Source: Fimbriimonadaceae bacterium (GTDB lineage: Bacteria; Armatimonadota; Fimbriimonadia; Fimbriimonadales; Fimbriimonadaceae). Taken from it: a DNA stretch of 64,000 nt. Made by a program: the position numbers and the translations under genes. The first letter of the stretch is position 1; the number at the start of each line of letters is the position of its first letter. The stretch is from NCBI GenBank assembly GCA_019454145.1, contig CP075366.1, forward strand, positions 599,564 through 663,563, read 5' to 3'. Below the pieces are notes generated by a model. The model searched no databases, was not told the origin of the DNA, and was given only the letters and a program-made list of their open reading frames with translations. Shown piece by piece: positions 48,510 through 56,618 of the stretch.

Positions 48510-50456
48510 TTAGCTCACTTCGGCGTACTTTCGTTTATCAAAAACCAAATCGGAAGCGATTTGCCAGACCTCGGCGTCAACCCGAGTTTCGGGAACAATT
48601 TTGCTGAAGTGAACTATTGCGCTTGTAAGGCCTGCTTCCTGCGCATATTGCAAGAACACGGAGTTCAAAATCACCCGGAGTGCAGGTTTTAGCCCGAAGC
48701 TCACATTGCTCACACCAAGAATCGTGTTGACAAGCGGATTGCGCTTCTTGATTTCCCGGATCGCCTCAATCGTGTTGATCGCCGATTCTCGGAATTCCTC
48801 ATCACCTGATCCAAGAGTAAAAGTCAGGGCATCAATAAACACGTCTGAATCGGGCAACCCATATTCGCGGGTGAACTTGAGAATCCGTTCTGCAACCGCC
48901 ACCTTTTGCTCGATGGTTTTTGCCATTCCCGATTCATCAATCGTGAGGGCCACAACTGCCGCCCCGTAACGTTGACAGAACCCAAGAACCTTGCGAGTGC
49001 GTTCCTCGCCATCCTCAAAGTTGATCGAGTTGATGACGGGCTTTCCCGCAAGATTTTGCAGTGCGGCTTCAATCACATTTGCTTCCGTAGAGTCAATCAT
49101 GATGGGTGCTTGGATATGCTGGTTGTAAGACTTCAGCAGAGTCACCATATCCTTCTCTTCGTTTCGCCCGACGTAAGCGGTACAGACATCAATCAGGTGC
49201 GAGCCTTCGCCTTCTAATTCCCGGGCAAGTTCAGTGAGGCCTTCCCAATTCTCCGCCGCAAGCATTTCTCGGAACGCCTTGCTTCCGTTTGCGTTAGTAC
49301 GCTCACCCACAATAAGAAAGCTATTATCTTGCTGATAAGGAACAAATTCATAGAGGCTAGAACAGCCATCTAACTTACGGGCTTTTTGTTGAGTTTCTGA
49401 CTGATATTGGAAATCAAAGTTTTTGTAAACATCGCGGCTTGCCACCCAATGTCCTGACGTATGCGCTCGGCCCTTGACTCGTTTGGCAACTTCGGCAATA
49501 TGGGCGGGCGTGGTGCCACAGCATCCACCAGCGAGAGCGACCCCATGCTCGGTCACAAACTTTTCGTGGGCGTCGGCAAGTTGTTCGGGGGTCAGTTTGT
49601 ATACGGCTTGCCCTTTTTCCATCATCGGCAAGCCAGCGTTTGGCTGAATTGAAATCGGGCGCGTAGAGTTCTCTCCCAAGAAACGCACGAATGGAGCCAT
49701 TTCATCTGGCCCGGTGGCGCAGTTCATTCCGATTGCCACAACTTCAGGAAAACACTCAATCATATTGAGAGCGGCGGCGATATCGGAACCTACCAGCATA
49801 GTTCCGGTCTGCTCCATTGTAACTTGAACGATTATTGGAACCTGGCGGCCACAAGCGACCATGGCATCTTTGGAGGCAACGATCCCCGCTTTGACCATCA
49901 AAAGATCTTGCAGAGTTTCAAGAAGAACAACGTCAACTCCGCCATCAATCAGGCCGCGAATGCTATCGGTGTAGGTAGCAAGTAAGGTCTCCCAATCGGT
50001 TTGACCAAGGCTGATGAGTTTCGTCCCTGGCCCAACTCCACCAGCAACAAATTTTTGTTCGCCAGTTGATTGTGTAGCTTTATCCGCCGCTCGACGTGCA
50101 ATTGTTGCGGCAGCAAAACTGGTTTCGTAAACGAGCTCTTCGATTTCGTATTCAGCGAGAACGATTGAAGTAGATCCAAATGAATTCGTTTCAACAATAT
50201 CACTTCCCGCATTGAAATAATCTAAATGGACTTGCTCAACAACATCCGGGCGAGTGAAGTTGAGAATCTCATTACAACCATCAAGGAGCTTGCCATCTAA
50301 TCTCCGAGCCGCTAACCGTACCGATTCTGGATATTCCTCGCGATCCTGCAACACAAAATCTGAATCAGGCAGATTCGCCGCTTGATATTGGGTACCGGTT
50401 GCACCATCAAAGATCATCACTCCTTGGGCGAGGCGGTCGAGGAACGGGCTGTTCAC
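48510..50456 (-). CDS. Short MetH-like protein: homocysteine and methyltetrahydrofolate modules only
   Basis: A 648-residue protein matching the first half of cobalamin-dependent methionine synthase. Seen: Hcy-binding barrel (about residues 1-325) with FDGATGTQYQAANL, zinc ligands in GMNCATGPDEMAP and GGCCGTTPAHI, then the folate barrel with IVGERTNANGSKAFREML, EGEGSHLIDVC and MIDSTEANVIEAAL, ending at IASDLVFDKRKYAEVS. The cobalamin-binding and reactivation modules of full-length MetH (about 1200 residues) are missing and no remnant follows in the 89-base gap or next gene. A separate cobalamin module must exist elsewhere if this works. GTG at 50456 is the start. Confidence 0.9.
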   Translation of the reverse strand: MNSPFLDRLAQGVMIFDGATGTQYQAANLPDSDFVLQDREEYPESVRLAARRLDGKLLDGCNEILNFTRPDVVEQVHLDYFNAGSDIVETNSFGSTSIVLAEYEIEELVYETSFAAATIARRAADKATQSTGEQKFVAGGVGPGTKLISLGQTDWETLLATYTDSIRGLIDGGVDVVLLETLQDLLMVKAGIVASKDAMVACGRQVPIIVQVTMEQTGTMLVGSDIAAALNMIECFPEVVAIGMNCATGPDEMAPFVRFLGENSTRPISIQPNAGLPMMEKGQAVYKLTPEQLADAHEKFVTEHGVALAGGCCGTTPAHIAEVAKRVKGRAHTSGHWVASRDVYKNFDFQYQSETQQKARKLDGCSSLYEFVPYQQDNSFLIVGERTNANGSKAFREMLAAENWEGLTELARELEGEGSHLIDVCTAYVGRNEEKDMVTLLKSYNQHIQAPIMIDSTEANVIEAALQNLAGKPVINSINFEDGEERTRKVLGFCQRYGAAVVALTIDESGMAKTIEQKVAVAERILKFTREYGLPDSDVFIDALTFTLGSGDEEFRESAINTIEAIREIKKRNPLVNTILGVSNVSFGLKPALRVILNSVFLQYAQEAGLTSAIVHFSKIVPETRVDAEVWQIASDLVFDKRKYAEVS

Positions 50457-50574
50457 TATTCAATTATTACTGAATTCAAATTTAATCCTAGGCGAACCTT
50501 TGCTCCCAATGCCCCAACGTGCAAAGTTTGCTGACAACTTCAATGGAATTTGCCCGTCAGGAAGAGTACAAATC

Positions 50575-51759
50575 ATGTTGTCACGATGGATTTTCAGCGT
50601 CATGTTCGTATTCTGCGTTGCCGCGAGTTGGGCGGTGCAGAGTGCGACCACAATCAAACCAGGCGATACTCTGCGACTCATCTGCGCCGAAGAATCGGAT
50701 CTGAACCGCGATTACCGAGTGACAAGCGACGGTTTGATTCTCGTAGACTTTTTGGGGGCAGTCAAGGTTCAAGGCCTAACCGAAGCAGAAGCATCGAAAA
50801 AGATTTCTAAGCAGTTGGAAGATGAGAAAATCCTGAAAAAAGCCACTATCAGCCTTCAACTCATCTCACCCGAAGTCAAGCTGATCAAATTTGGCGGTGA
50901 ATCCAAAATTCAGGGTGAAACTCCTTGGAAGTCGGGCATGACGCTGATTGATCTCATGCGCATCAGCGAACTCACAGTCAACACTGATGTCACCCGGATT
51001 CAAATCAAATCGGCAGACGGCAAACTCAGGGTCGTTGATGCCACTAAGCCTACATCTCCAGATAACGATTTATCACTGATGCCGGGCGACGAAGTGACAT
51101 TCTTAAAGAAAGATCCAAACAACCAGCCAGCAACCAATCCCAATAATCCGGATACGAATCCAAACAATCCTGTAACTAATCCAGTGACAAACCCTGGCAC
51201 AGTAGCGCAAGTAACCCTTGCTGGGCTGGTGGCTCTGCCTGGTAAGTACGACTTGGTTGCGAACATGACTCTTCGCGAACTTTTAGTGCGGGCTGGCGGA
51301 TTCCTAGAAGGTGCACGGTTAGGTTCCATTTCTCTGGAACGAGGGGCATCCAAGCGCGATCTTTCCATTCCAGCCGACAACGATTTCGCGCTCATGCCGG
51401 GCGACGTTGTTACCGTAAACGCTCCCGAGCGACCAAAAATGTTTGTGACGGTTGACGGCTCAGTGAACAAACCTGGTCGCTACGAAATTACTGAAGGGAC
51501 TAAGCTTTCAGAAGTCATCAAGATGGCCGGTGGATTTGTTGAGGGAGCAAGAACTGACAAAATCAAAATTTTCTCTCCGGCGAATGCCAAACCACGAGAA
51601 ATTAAGTTCGAAGATATTGAACTCGGTTACCGCGGCGATGTTGAATTGAGTCAAGGACAAACGATTGAAATCCCTGGCCCGAAACCCAACATGACTTTGG
51701 ACTCCCGTACTAAAGCGGCGGCTGGGGCTATTGCGTTTCTGTTCCTTCTCGGGTTCTAA
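50575..51759 (+). CDS. SLBB-domain polysaccharide export-like protein
   Basis: A 394-residue exported protein. Order: signal peptide (IFSVMFVFCVAASWA), polysaccharide-export domain (TTIKPGDTLRLICAEESDLNRDYRVTSDGLILVDFLG), three SLBB repeats starting with WKSGMTLIDLM, NMTLRELLVRAGGF and EGTKLSEVIKMAGGF, an Asn/Pro linker (residues about 205-230), and a C-terminal hydrophobic tail (AAAGAIAFLFLLGF). Wza-like proteins have this set but form an outer-membrane channel; no lipobox is present here and no Wzc partner is near. The ATG at 50575 is chosen after AGGAAGAG; the frame from 50500 is longer but lacks a site. Confidence 0.85.
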   Translation: MLSRWIFSVMFVFCVAASWAVQSATTIKPGDTLRLICAEESDLNRDYRVTSDGLILVDFLGAVKVQGLTEAEASKKISKQLEDEKILKKATISLQLISPEVKLIKFGGESKIQGETPWKSGMTLIDLMRISELTVNTDVTRIQIKSADGKLRVVDATKPTSPDNDLSLMPGDEVTFLKKDPNNQPATNPNNPDTNPNNPVTNPVTNPGTVAQVTLAGLVALPGKYDLVANMTLRELLVRAGGFLEGARLGSISLERGASKRDLSIPADNDFALMPGDVVTVNAPERPKMFVTVDGSVNKPGRYEITEGTKLSEVIKMAGGFVEGARTDKIKIFSPANAKPREIKFEDIELGYRGDVELSQGQTIEIPGPKPNMTLDSRTKAAAGAIAFLFLLGF

Positions 51760-51770
51760 ATAATTATCCC

Positions 51771-52529
51771 ATGACGTGGGATCGAACGAAAGGTCGCCCG
51801 GAACCCATCCGGGCGCTCAATCGAATCCGAGAAGTTGATAACGGCGAACCGCTTGTTTCGCTCTTGGAATACTGTCCGACGGTTCAAATCAAGCGCAAAT
51901 CTGTCATCCCTTACTTGCGTCTACAAGTCGCCCAAAAGTTAGAGCAAGCCGCGCAATCGCTTCCACCTGGCTACAACATTGGCGTCGTAGATGCTTGGCG
52001 ACCATTTGAAAGACAAGTAAGAATCTGGGAATGGATGTGGAACGCGCTTGAAGAAGCACACCCTGAACTTTCTTACACCACAAAACGCCGGATGCTCTGC
52101 CGGTTCGTTGCCCCAGTTGACCAAAAAGCACCGCCTGGACATACAACTGGTGCCGCTGTTGACGTTTGGCTCTGGGACGACAACGATGAAGAGATTGATG
52201 TCACTTCCCCATACGAGCGGTTACGCGGTGCCCCAACCTACGTTTTCGGATTGAGCGAACAAGCCGAGCGAAACCGGATGATTTTAGTCGCCGCAATGCT
52301 CGGAGCCGGATTCAGCAACTGCCGCGATGAGTGGTGGCATTACAGCTTCGGTGATGCTGGTTACGCGGTTCGTATGGGCGAAGATGAGTGCATCTACGGA
52401 CGCATTGACCTTGATCCCGATCTTTATGCCGGACAAGATGATGAGCACCTTATCCGGCTTTTGAATCGCGCTAATCCGTTCCTTGAGGAGGGCGCGCCTG
52501 GTTCACGGCGTCCCAAAGCCAACCGCTAG
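51771..52529 (+). CDS. D-alanyl-D-alanine dipeptidase, VanX type
   Basis: A 252-residue zinc dipeptidase (M15D). Seen: Arg in DAWRPFERQVRIWEW, HxxxxxxD zinc motif in PPGHTTGAAVDVWLWD, catalytic Glu and third His in DEWWHYSFGD, all in the order of VanX/DdpX. Cytoplasmic, no signal peptide. It would cleave D-Ala-D-Ala from cell-wall turnover or for glycopeptide resistance; without VanA/VanH nearby, wall recycling is the simpler reading. It follows the SLBB protein by 11 bases and overlaps the convergent 794-residue gene by 59 bases. Confidence 0.9.
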   Translation: MTWDRTKGRPEPIRALNRIREVDNGEPLVSLLEYCPTVQIKRKSVIPYLRLQVAQKLEQAAQSLPPGYNIGVVDAWRPFERQVRIWEWMWNALEEAHPELSYTTKRRMLCRFVAPVDQKAPPGHTTGAAVDVWLWDDNDEEIDVTSPYERLRGAPTYVFGLSEQAERNRMILVAAMLGAGFSNCRDEWWHYSFGDAGYAVRMGEDECIYGRIDLDPDLYAGQDDEHLIRLLNRANPFLEEGAPGSRRPKANR

Positions 52530-54855
52530 GCGGATACGGCCCATTCGGAATAAATCCAGGAGGAGAGATCATGATCACATCCAGATCACATTTGAGTAGT
52601 TCATTCCCGGGAGCGGAAATGGTCATCACACTCTGCCCTTCCGGTATCTCTACTTGACCACACCGGTACCAACCAAATCCAGATCCGTAGAAACTCACAG
52701 GGTTCGGCTGAATGGGCAACTCTTGCCCACCAAAGGCAATCTGCAGGGTTCGACGAGTGATATCGTCCATACGAGCCGCAATCCATACGTCTTGCTGACC
52801 ACCTAACCGATTTTTCACCATGTATTGGGCTATATGCGGTCGGCTTGATACAACCTTGGCGTTAAGCATTAACGTTTTGCCATCCGAAGATCCGGAAACT
52901 GTGGCTATGTCCCCGAAATTGGTGCTAAACGGGTTCTCTGCTTCAATCCAGTTGTAGGGGGCGGCTCTGACAATCAGAGTCCGTAACTGCTGGCGGAGAC
53001 CCAAGAAAGTTGCATTTGGAGAGCGCTCAAAAGATTCTGAAAAACCTTTCAATCGCACGTATTCTGTTCCGTTGAAATCCACCAAAGAGCCAAACGTGTC
53101 AATCATGTAACTCACCCCAATTTTTGAGTATTCAAAGCTATCTACTGGCACTGGAAGTTCTTGTGCGTTCTCCAAGATCACCGGAGAAGTAGGCACCGTC
53201 ATCTCAAGTTCAAGTTTCTTTTGTTTAAGTTGCAAATCAGAACCGTCTACAACTTTAAATTGAGGAAGTTCTTCGCTCCCTAGACGCATTTTGATGCGAC
53301 GAGGCTGTCCAACCGCCCAAAAGGCAAACGAAGTACGGCGACCATCTGAATAACGATAACCTTCCAGGCCTTCCCCTAAGTCAAGTCGCTCTCCAGAACC
53401 AGGCGCAGGCAACCAGAGATATCCTCCCGGTAACCTTCCTGCAACGGCAGGATTCATGGCGGCTTCGGGGAAATAAAGGATTTCCGGAGATCCATTTGCA
53501 ATGTTTGCCGAATCTCGATAAAGACTCGCAGCTTCAGCCACAGCCTGACGATCTTCTGCCGTGCGGGCGGTAAAGAACCAGCCTCGAACACCCATTGACT
53601 CCATTTGTCGAATGGTGCTTGAGACGGATGGAGCATCTTCTCCTCGCAATTGAATCTGAGTCGCAATAGTTGCCATTGGTCTAGCACGACGAGTCGCGCT
53701 GCTCAGTGGGCGGCTCGTTCCATCAATTACGTTAATAATGTTTTGAGCTTCCAAACGAAAACCGACTGCATCCAGTGAACCAGCTTGGTCTTCGTACGCT
53801 CCACCCCAACCGTTCCAATCCTGAATTACGGGCTTTCCGGTACTCGCTTTAACCGCATCCACAAGGCGATTCAGACGCCGACTTGCACTGCTCAATATTA
53901 CGGCGCGGATATCATCCCATATCCTTGATCTTCTTTCGGCAGGAATCGCTTTGTCCCGCGCAAGGTTCCAAACTGAATCTATCCCGCGTTGACCTTGCCA
54001 GAGCGGCACAGTGCGAGCTAGCTCATTAAAGGAGTTCATCTCAGAAAACCCGAGGTTCCAGGCCGATGTCACGAGTTGAGGAGTTCCATATTTCTGCTTT
54101 AAGAAAGATTCAAGCTCGACTCTAAACAGTTCGCTAGTTGGTACAAACGGGTCTTCGTTGGTAAAACCACGGAGAACCTTTCCTAGCGGGTTAAGCAATG
54201 CTTGCATTCCCGGCCCTGGCTTTGCTTGTCGGAGAATCGTGAGCAGTTGATCGCGGTATTGGTCAAACCCTTCCCAATAATCAACCATTCGTTGATCTTT
54301 GACAATGGGATAAATGACAAGCACATTACTAAATTGAGAACTGACATTTTTTTGGAATACAAGCCGATTGTTGTGAATGGGCAAGACTCCTTGCCACACA
54401 ATTCCGCCATTCTCCTCGCTTGCCAAAACGGCATACGCCTTTTGACCTCCAGGGATACTGAGGTCGATATTGATTTCACCTTGTAATCCAGAAACACGGT
54501 AGCTCGTTGGTTCTATGGCAACAACCTCGGCCGCAGGAGCAAGCGAACTTAGCCCGATGACATACCGCATCCCCTTGGCTTCTAATTCGGCAATCGTCCG
54601 TTTCCATAATTCAGCATCTAGCGGAAGCTCCACCAAAACATCTGTGATGCCAGCCGCCTGAGCCTGAGCAATTGCTTCAGGAGTAGGCTCAATTTTTAGT
54701 CCGACAGGAATATAGGGAGAACCGGATATTTCTAGGGTTCGCTTTTGCGTGATACGGAAATCTGGTTCCGGGGCTTTATCTTGCGGGTGGAGAGGCGCAA
54801 TTAACGTTGCCAAAAGAAAAGAGACCACACTGGTAGGGTACCCGCGTGGCCTCAA
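52471..54855 (-). CDS. Secreted protein of unknown function, glycoside-hydrolase-like
   Basis: A 794-residue exported protein. The start may be TTG at 54855 or GTG at 54828, which gives a tidier signal peptide (MVSFLLATLIAPLHPQ). A TIM-barrel-like middle (AQAAGITDVLVELP, MESMGVRGWFFTARTAEDRQAV) and Trp/Asp/Gln-rich segments resemble beta-galactosidase or other GH proteins, but I see no certain catalytic pair, so the family is not named. C-terminal sandwich-like part has IAARMDDITRRTLQIAFGG. It overlaps the VanX gene by 59 bases at the 3' ends. Nothing shows its substrate. Confidence 0.6.
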   Translation of the reverse strand: MRPRGYPTSVVSFLLATLIAPLHPQDKAPEPDFRITQKRTLEISGSPYIPVGLKIEPTPEAIAQAQAAGITDVLVELPLDAELWKRTIAELEAKGMRYVIGLSSLAPAAEVVAIEPTSYRVSGLQGEINIDLSIPGGQKAYAVLASEENGGIVWQGVLPIHNNRLVFQKNVSSQFSNVLVIYPIVKDQRMVDYWEGFDQYRDQLLTILRQAKPGPGMQALLNPLGKVLRGFTNEDPFVPTSELFRVELESFLKQKYGTPQLVTSAWNLGFSEMNSFNELARTVPLWQGQRGIDSVWNLARDKAIPAERRSRIWDDIRAVILSSASRRLNRLVDAVKASTGKPVIQDWNGWGGAYEDQAGSLDAVGFRLEAQNIINVIDGTSRPLSSATRRARPMATIATQIQLRGEDAPSVSSTIRQMESMGVRGWFFTARTAEDRQAVAEAASLYRDSANIANGSPEILYFPEAAMNPAVAGRLPGGYLWLPAPGSGERLDLGEGLEGYRYSDGRRTSFAFWAVGQPRRIKMRLGSEELPQFKVVDGSDLQLKQKKLELEMTVPTSPVILENAQELPVPVDSFEYSKIGVSYMIDTFGSLVDFNGTEYVRLKGFSESFERSPNATFLGLRQQLRTLIVRAAPYNWIEAENPFSTNFGDIATVSGSSDGKTLMLNAKVVSSRPHIAQYMVKNRLGGQQDVWIAARMDDITRRTLQIAFGGQELPIQPNPVSFYGSGFGWYRCGQVEIPEGQSVMTISAPGNELLKCDLDVIMISPPGFIPNGPYPPSGWLWDAVNQARPPQGTD

Positions 54856-54876
54856 AAGTTCGTAATTTGTGGACGA

Positions 54877-55428
54877 TTAGCGTTTCTTTCGTTTTCCGCC
54901 CGGGCCGAGTTCCAAACCAACGTGTGGCTCTACGAAATCTGCCTTAAATTTAATGTGTCGTTTGAGCTCGCCACCGGAAAGGGTTGCCCAGTTCACGCGT
55001 TCGAGAGTCCAGTGCCATCCAATATCTGTGTTTGCGAACAGATACTCAACGCCTTCACCCAGAATGTCGCCGATCAAGGTCTTGAGGTCTTTGCGATCGC
55101 CAAGAATTTTCTCGCCCGCCGCCATTGATGGCTTGAGCTTCACGGTGAGAGTTACCGCTTCTTCTTCTTGAGCCTTTAATTTGGCCTTTTTGGTGTCTTC
55201 AACCGTTTCCTGAACTTGAGTGACTTCGCGCGCTACCGAACGAGTGAACTCATCGTAGGTTTCAGGAACCCAAGCGTAAGCCTTGTCATCGTAAACAGCA
55301 TCTGCGAAGCGACCTGCTTCGACCAATGCAGTCGCGATTAAAGCCGCGTCAGTTGGCTTCAAATCTTTGTAAGTTTTTCGAATGGTATCGAACGTGGTTT
55401 CCGGTTTATTCAGATTGCAAGTGATCAA
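54877..55428 (-). CDS. Uncharacterised soluble protein
   Basis: A 183-residue protein I do not recognise. It has an N-terminal helical part (TIRKTYKDLKPTDAALIATALVEAGRFADAVYDD), a Lys/Glu-rich helix (EDTKKAKLKAQEEEAV), a Gly/Leu section (ILGDRKDLKTLIGDILGEGVEYLF), and a Gly/Lys tail (GPGGKRKKR). TTG at 55428 is the only in-frame start with a plausible AGAGG site upstream. It is 21 bases upstream of the 794-residue gene. Confidence 0.5.
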   Translation of the reverse strand: MITCNLNKPETTFDTIRKTYKDLKPTDAALIATALVEAGRFADAVYDDKAYAWVPETYDEFTRSVAREVTQVQETVEDTKKAKLKAQEEEAVTLTVKLKPSMAAGEKILGDRKDLKTLIGDILGEGVEYLFANTDIGWHWTLERVNWATLSGGELKRHIKFKADFVEPHVGLELGPGGKRKKR

Positions 55429-55443
55429 ACGGACTCATCCTCT

Positions 55444-55474
55444 TGGCTAGCTTTGCACCAACCAGGTCTATAAT
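55444..55474 (+). promoter_or_regulatory. Promoter of the BMP-family lipoprotein gene
   Basis: TATAAT at 55469-55474 with a weaker TTGGCT (55444-55449) 19 bases upstream. The start near 55481 leaves a very short leader before the ATG at 55490. Confidence 0.5.
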
Positions 55475-55489
55475 CTAAAGATTCTACCT

Positions 55490-56569
55490 ATGAGAAACAA
55501 CACCGTAGTTCGATCCTGGGCGACTTGGGCCCTTTCCTCCGTTCTTGTCGTGGCTTCGCTGGGACTCCTGGCAGGCTGTAACAACGATACCCCTGCCCCA
55601 GCAACCACGGGTACGACTGGTTCAACCGCCAATCCAGATGAAAAGCCTCTGAAGATTGGCATTGTCTTTGATCGCGGCGGGCTAGGCGACAAATCGTTCA
55701 ACGACAGCGCATGGCGCGGTATTCAGCGAGCCGAAAAAGAACTCGGCATCACCAGCCAAAAAGTTGAATCGAAAGAAGAAAAAGATTACGAAGCAAATCT
55801 CACTGCCTTCGCTGATGAAGGACTCGATTTGGTTATTGCCGTTGGTTTGAACCAAGAAAAGGCTCTCCAAAAGGTAGCGGCTAACTATCCTGATGTTAAA
55901 TTCGCAATCGTTGACGGCACCGTTAACGCTCCTAATGTGCGGATGCTCAAGTTTAAGGAAGAAGAGGGTTCATTCCTCGTCGGATTCCTTGCTGGAAAGA
56001 TGACCAAAACTGGAAAAGTTGGTTTCGTGGGTGGAATGGAACTTGACCTGATCAAGAAATTCCAATACGGCTACACCGCAGGTGTTAAAACCGCAAACCC
56101 AAATGCAGAAGTTCTTCCTGCAAAGTACATCGGCAACTGGGACAACATTGACCAAGCCAAAGTCGCTTCCAACGTGTTGTTCGATGGCGGAGCTGACATT
56201 ATTTACCACGCAGCTGGTCGCGCTGGCCTTGGAGTTATCCGAGCTGCTAAGGAACGCAATCTGTTTGCAATCGGGGTGGATAGCGATCAAGATGGCGAAG
56301 CTGAAGGCAATGTTTTGACTTCGATGATCAAGCGCGTTGACGAAGCCGTTTTCGCAACCATCAGCGACCTCAAGGCTGGAAACTTTGCATCGGGTGAAAA
56401 GTGGTACGACCTTGCTCAAAACGGGGTTGGCATCAGCGACCTCACGTTCACCAAAGACAAAATCGATCCCAAATTCTTGACCGAACTCGATGAAATCAAG
56501 AAGAAGATCGTCAGCGGCGATATTCAAGTTCCGGCAACAGAAGCGGAATACAACTCGCTCAAAAAGTAA
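55490..56569 (+). CDS. BMP-family (PnrA/TmpC-like) substrate-binding lipoprotein
   Basis: A 359-residue lipoprotein with a signal peptide and lipobox LAGC (Cys at about residue 28), then the basic membrane protein fold for nucleoside or related ligand binding. Seen: KPLKIGIVFDRGGLGDKSFNDSAWRGIQRAEKELGI, LVIAVGLNQEKALQKVAANYPDVKFAIVDGTV, EEEGSFLVGFLAGKMTKTGKVGFVGGMELDLIKKFQYGYTAGVK, GADIIYHAAGRAGLGVIRAA and GVDSDQDGEAEGNVLTSMIKRVDEAVF. It would deliver purine nucleosides to an ABC importer, but the ATPase and permeases (nupABC-type) are absent here. Confidence 0.93.
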   Translation: MRNNTVVRSWATWALSSVLVVASLGLLAGCNNDTPAPATTGTTGSTANPDEKPLKIGIVFDRGGLGDKSFNDSAWRGIQRAEKELGITSQKVESKEEKDYEANLTAFADEGLDLVIAVGLNQEKALQKVAANYPDVKFAIVDGTVNAPNVRMLKFKEEEGSFLVGFLAGKMTKTGKVGFVGGMELDLIKKFQYGYTAGVKTANPNAEVLPAKYIGNWDNIDQAKVASNVLFDGGADIIYHAAGRAGLGVIRAAKERNLFAIGVDSDQDGEAEGNVLTSMIKRVDEAVFATISDLKAGNFASGEKWYDLAQNGVGISDLTFTKDKIDPKFLTELDEIKKKIVSGDIQVPATEAEYNSLKK

Positions 56570-56588
56570 TTTAGAGTGCTGGATCGAG

Positions 56589-56618
56589 GCCTCCACGAAT
56601 TTTTGTGGAGGCTTTTTT
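56589..56618 (+). terminator. Intrinsic terminator after the BMP-family gene
   Basis: An 8-bp stem (GCCTCCAC 56589-56596 with GTGGAGGC 56605-56612) followed by TTTTTT (56613-56618). Its T-run overlaps the stop of the minus-strand Pup-ligase-family gene. Confidence 0.88.

Noticed and set aside
41611-52529. Glycopeptide-resistance cluster (VanW plus VanX)
   Set aside because: The two genes are about 9 kb apart on opposite strands; vanH, vanA-type ligase and vanRS are absent.
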